Assembly: GCA_946187095.1 (NCBI GenBank)
Contig: CAMHPW010000043.1
Span: 1 to 8,034, forward strand
Direction of reading: 5' to 3'
Length of the DNA: 8,034 bases
From: an uncultured Clostridia bacterium
GTDB lineage: Bacteria; Bacillota; Clostridia; Oscillospirales; Acutalibacteraceae
Below the pieces are notes generated by a model. It saw nothing but the letters and a program-made list of their open reading frames with translations, searched no databases and was not told where the DNA came from. This document shows positions 6,476 to 8,034 of the stretch, piece after piece (position 1 is the stretch's first letter; the number at the start of each line of letters is the position of its first letter). Position numbers and translations under genes: made by a program.

Positions 6476-6506
6476 ACGGGACAAGGCATATACCGCCCTG
6501 CCCCGT
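6476..6506 (-). other. Strong intercistronic hairpin between pgk and tpiA
   Basis: On minus-strand RNA a 12-bp stem (6495-6506 with 6476-6487) with two G-U wobbles closes a 7-nt loop. The stem is GC-rich (ACGGGGCAGGGC on the 5' side). It begins 12 nt after the pgk stop and ends 13 nt before the tpiA ribosome binding site. The following sequence (UAUUUGAUAU) is not a proper U-tract, so I read it as a 3' end stabiliser, processing site or partial terminator that sets pgk above tpiA, not as an operon end. Confidence 0.7.
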
Positions 6507-6518
6507 CAAAAAATCAAA

Positions 6519-7715
6519 TTATTCTTTTTCGTTCAGGCAAGCAATACCCGGAAGGATTTTGCCCTCGAGGAATTCAAGTGATGCACCGCCGCCTGTTGAA
6601 ATGTGTGTCATTCTGTCTGCATAGCCGAGCTTCTCAACTGCTGCTGCGGAATCGCCGCCGCCGATGATGGAAATAGAGCCGCTCTCTGCAACTGCCTTTG
6701 CAACTGCAATTGTACCTGCCGCAAAGTTCTCCCATTCGGAAACGCCCATAGGTCCGTTCCATACAACCGTACCTGCACCTTCAAGAGCCTTTGCAAACTT
6801 TTCTCTTGTTTTCGGTCCGATATCGAGTCCCATCCAGCCGTCGGGAATCTCGGAAGAATTCACTACTTTATATTCTGCATTGGGCTTGTATTCCGTTGCA
6901 ACTACCGTATCTTCGGGAATGAGGAAGTTAACGCCCTTTTCCTTTGCACTTGCCATGATGTCTTTGGCAAGTTCCACTTTATCAGCTTCACAGATAGATG
7001 TGCCGATAGAATAGCCGAGTGCATTCATGAATGTATAAGCCATGCCGCCGCCAATGATAAGTGTATCCACTTTGTCAAGCAGATTGGTGATAACGCCGAT
7101 CTTGTCGGATACCTTTGCACCGCCGAGGATCGCTACGAAAGGTCTCTTGGGATCAGCCAAAGCTCCGCCCATTACGGAAATTTCTTTCTGAATGAGATAG
7201 CCGCATACTGCGGGGAGATAATCGGCTACACCTGCTGTAGAAGCGTGTGCCCTGTGAGCCGTGCCGAATGCGTCGTTTACATAGATTTCTGCAAGGTCAG
7301 CGAGTTTCTTTGAGAATTCGGGATCGTTCTTTTCTTCTTCCTTATGGAAACGCACATTCTCGATAAGTTCCACTTCACCGTCTTTAAGGCTTTCAGCGAT
7401 ACTCTTTGCACTTTCGCCTACAACGTCTTTTGCCATCTTTACTTCAAAGCCCAGAGCCTTTGAAAGATATGCGGCAACGGGTGCGAGTGAATATTTCATA
7501 TTGAATTCGCCCTTCGGTCTGCCGAGATGTGAGCAAAGAATTACTTTCGCATTGTGGTCAACGAGATACTTGATGGTTTTCATAGCTTCATCAATACGCT
7601 TGGGATCGGAAATATTGCCTTCTCCGTCAAACGGTACGTTGAAGTCACAGCGTACAAGTACTTTTTTGCCTGCTACGTCGATATCCTCGACTGTCTTTTT
7701 GTTAAGATAGTTCAT
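6519..7715 (-). CDS. pgk: Phosphoglycerate kinase
   Basis: Transfers the acyl phosphate of 1,3-bisphosphoglycerate to ADP, the first ATP-yielding step of glycolysis. The 398-residue product has the usual bacterial length. In the N-domain, the signature [10 protein letters not shown] (21-30), SHLGRPKG (62-69), ENVRFHKEE (119-127) and the basic-patch [11 protein letters not shown] (150-160) bind the phosphoglycerate. In the C-domain, LGGAKVSDK (197-205), [12 protein letters not shown] (320-331), GGGDSAAAV (352-360) and [13 protein letters not shown] (373-385) form the nucleotide site. AAAGGA (7726-7731) lies 10 nt upstream of the ATG. It is the first gene of its cluster, with a promoter about 75 nt upstream. 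No GAPDH gene precedes it in the window, unlike the common gap-pgk arrangement. Confidence 0.98.
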   Translation of the reverse strand: MNYLNKKTVEDIDVAGKKVLVRCDFNVPFDGEGNISDPKRIDEAMKTIKYLVDHNAKVILCSHLGRPKGEFNMKYSLAPVAAYLSKALGFEVKMAKDVVGESAKSIAESLKDGEVELIENVRFHKEEEKNDPEFSKKLADLAEIYVNDAFGTAHRAHASTAGVADYLPAVCGYLIQKEISVMGGALADPKRPFVAILGGAKVSDKIGVITNLLDKVDTLIIGGGMAYTFMNALGYSIGTSICEADKVELAKDIMASAKEKGVNFLIPEDTVVATEYKPNAEYKVVNSSEIPDGWMGLDIGPKTREKFAKALEGAGTVVWNGPMGVSEWENFAAGTIAVAKAVAESGSISIIGGGDSAAAVEKLGYADRMTHISTGGGASLEFLEGKILPGIACLNEKE

Positions 7716-7791
7716 CTCTATAACATCCTTTCAGATTATTATTGAAAGTGCAGAACGAGCTTTTCACACGCCACACTTCTTATCGTCTACT

Positions 7792-7820
7792 ATTTTATAA
7801 CATTTCATGCATTTTTTCAA
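7792..7820 (-). promoter_or_regulatory. Promoter of pgk-tpiA-gpmI
   Basis: TTGAAA (7815-7820) and TAAAAT (7792-7797) are 17 bp apart; an overlapping TATAAA preceded by TG gives an alternative -10 register. The start would fall near 7785, giving a leader of about 70 nt. No operator or riboswitch was recognised in that leader, only a weak 6-bp pairing of AAGUGU with GCACUU. Confidence 0.75.
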
Positions 7821-8034
7821 TAGGAAAAAATAAATTTTGGAATATATTTATACATTTTTTTCACTACTTGGCAAATTCAGGGTATTTTTCAGAATAAATT
7901 TTATTATGCTGATGGAATTTTGTTTGAACCATTTTCTTTCAAAGTGCTTTTTGATTATGAAGAGTAATTTAGTTATATTATTGAAGTTATAATTTTAATT
8001 TTAATTTAGAATTTAATTATGAAAAAATTATTTT
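7821..8034. other. AT-rich intergenic region with no gene seen
   Basis: Upstream of the pgk promoter no open frame with family resemblance, no RNA gene and no terminator-grade hairpin was found. There is a weak 6-bp inverted repeat TTTGAA/TTCAAA (7923-7928 and 7938-7943). The last 45 bases are runs of AATTTTAATTT-like repeats. The region probably continues outside the window. Confidence 0.6.

Noticed and set aside
5678..6484. tpiA starting at TTG 6484
   Set aside because: The codon lies inside the intercistronic hairpin and has no ribosome binding site, whereas ATG 6445 has AAAAGGAGAT in the right place and gives the family length.
6476..6506. Reading the pgk-tpiA hairpin as an operon terminator
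   Set aside because: The T-rich tract lies before the stem on the minus strand, not after it, and tpiA has no promoter of its own that I could find in the 73-nt gap.
6603..7313. 236-codon plus-strand open frame opposite pgk
   Set aside because: It is Cys-rich and low in family resemblance, has no ribosome binding site, and lies fully inside the well-supported pgk gene on the other strand.
7980..8034. A second foldback element in the AT-rich tail
   Set aside because: AATTTTAATTT runs give partial symmetry expected by chance at this base composition, with no defined ends or flanking duplication.

Overview
The window looks like a chromosomal segment of a low- to mid-GC Firmicute of class Clostridia, most likely a Ruminococcus-type Oscillospiraceae. 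This rests on protein style, strong AAGGAGG-type ribosome binding sites, the infC-rpmI-rplT order, a Ktr-type potassium system and a pgk-tpiA-gpmI cluster. The organism is inferred, not proven. Most of the window is housekeeping DNA; the interest lies mainly in the intergenic regions and the left edge.

Layout from left to right. (1) Positions 50-340, minus: the N-terminal half of a shikimate kinase-like gene. It starts at TTG, ends early and looks broken. (2) Positions 374-546: a small non-coding element with 12-bp perfect terminal inverted repeats, a possible 6-bp target duplication and nested internal inverted repeats, resembling a MITE. It sits between that gene and the rplT terminator. 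(3) Positions 541-1875, minus: the translation operon infC-rpmI-rplT, with a strong promoter, a leader of about 166 nt that can form competing hairpins (candidate L20/IF3-type attenuator), an ATT start codon for IF3 and a clear terminator after rplT. (4) Positions 1968-4122, plus: a divergently transcribed potassium uptake operon, ktrB-ktrA, with an extended -10 promoter. It ends at a perfect bidirectional hairpin terminator. (5) Positions 4133-7820, minus: a lower-glycolysis operon pgk-tpiA-gpmI, convergent with ktrA, with its own promoter and a strong hairpin between pgk and tpiA. (6) Positions 7821-8034: AT-rich non-coding DNA running off the edge.

How the genes work together. IF3, L35 and L20 are the usual co-transcribed set of an initiation factor and two large-subunit proteins, with likely feedback through the leader. 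KtrB is the membrane pore and KtrA the nucleotide-gated cytoplasmic ring of one K+ uptake system. PGK, TPI and iPGM are three enzymes of the triose-to-pyruvate part of glycolysis; no GAPDH or enolase gene is visible inside the window. I found no new multi-gene system. The best leads are the MITE-like element, the attenuator and the decayed, atypical kinase.
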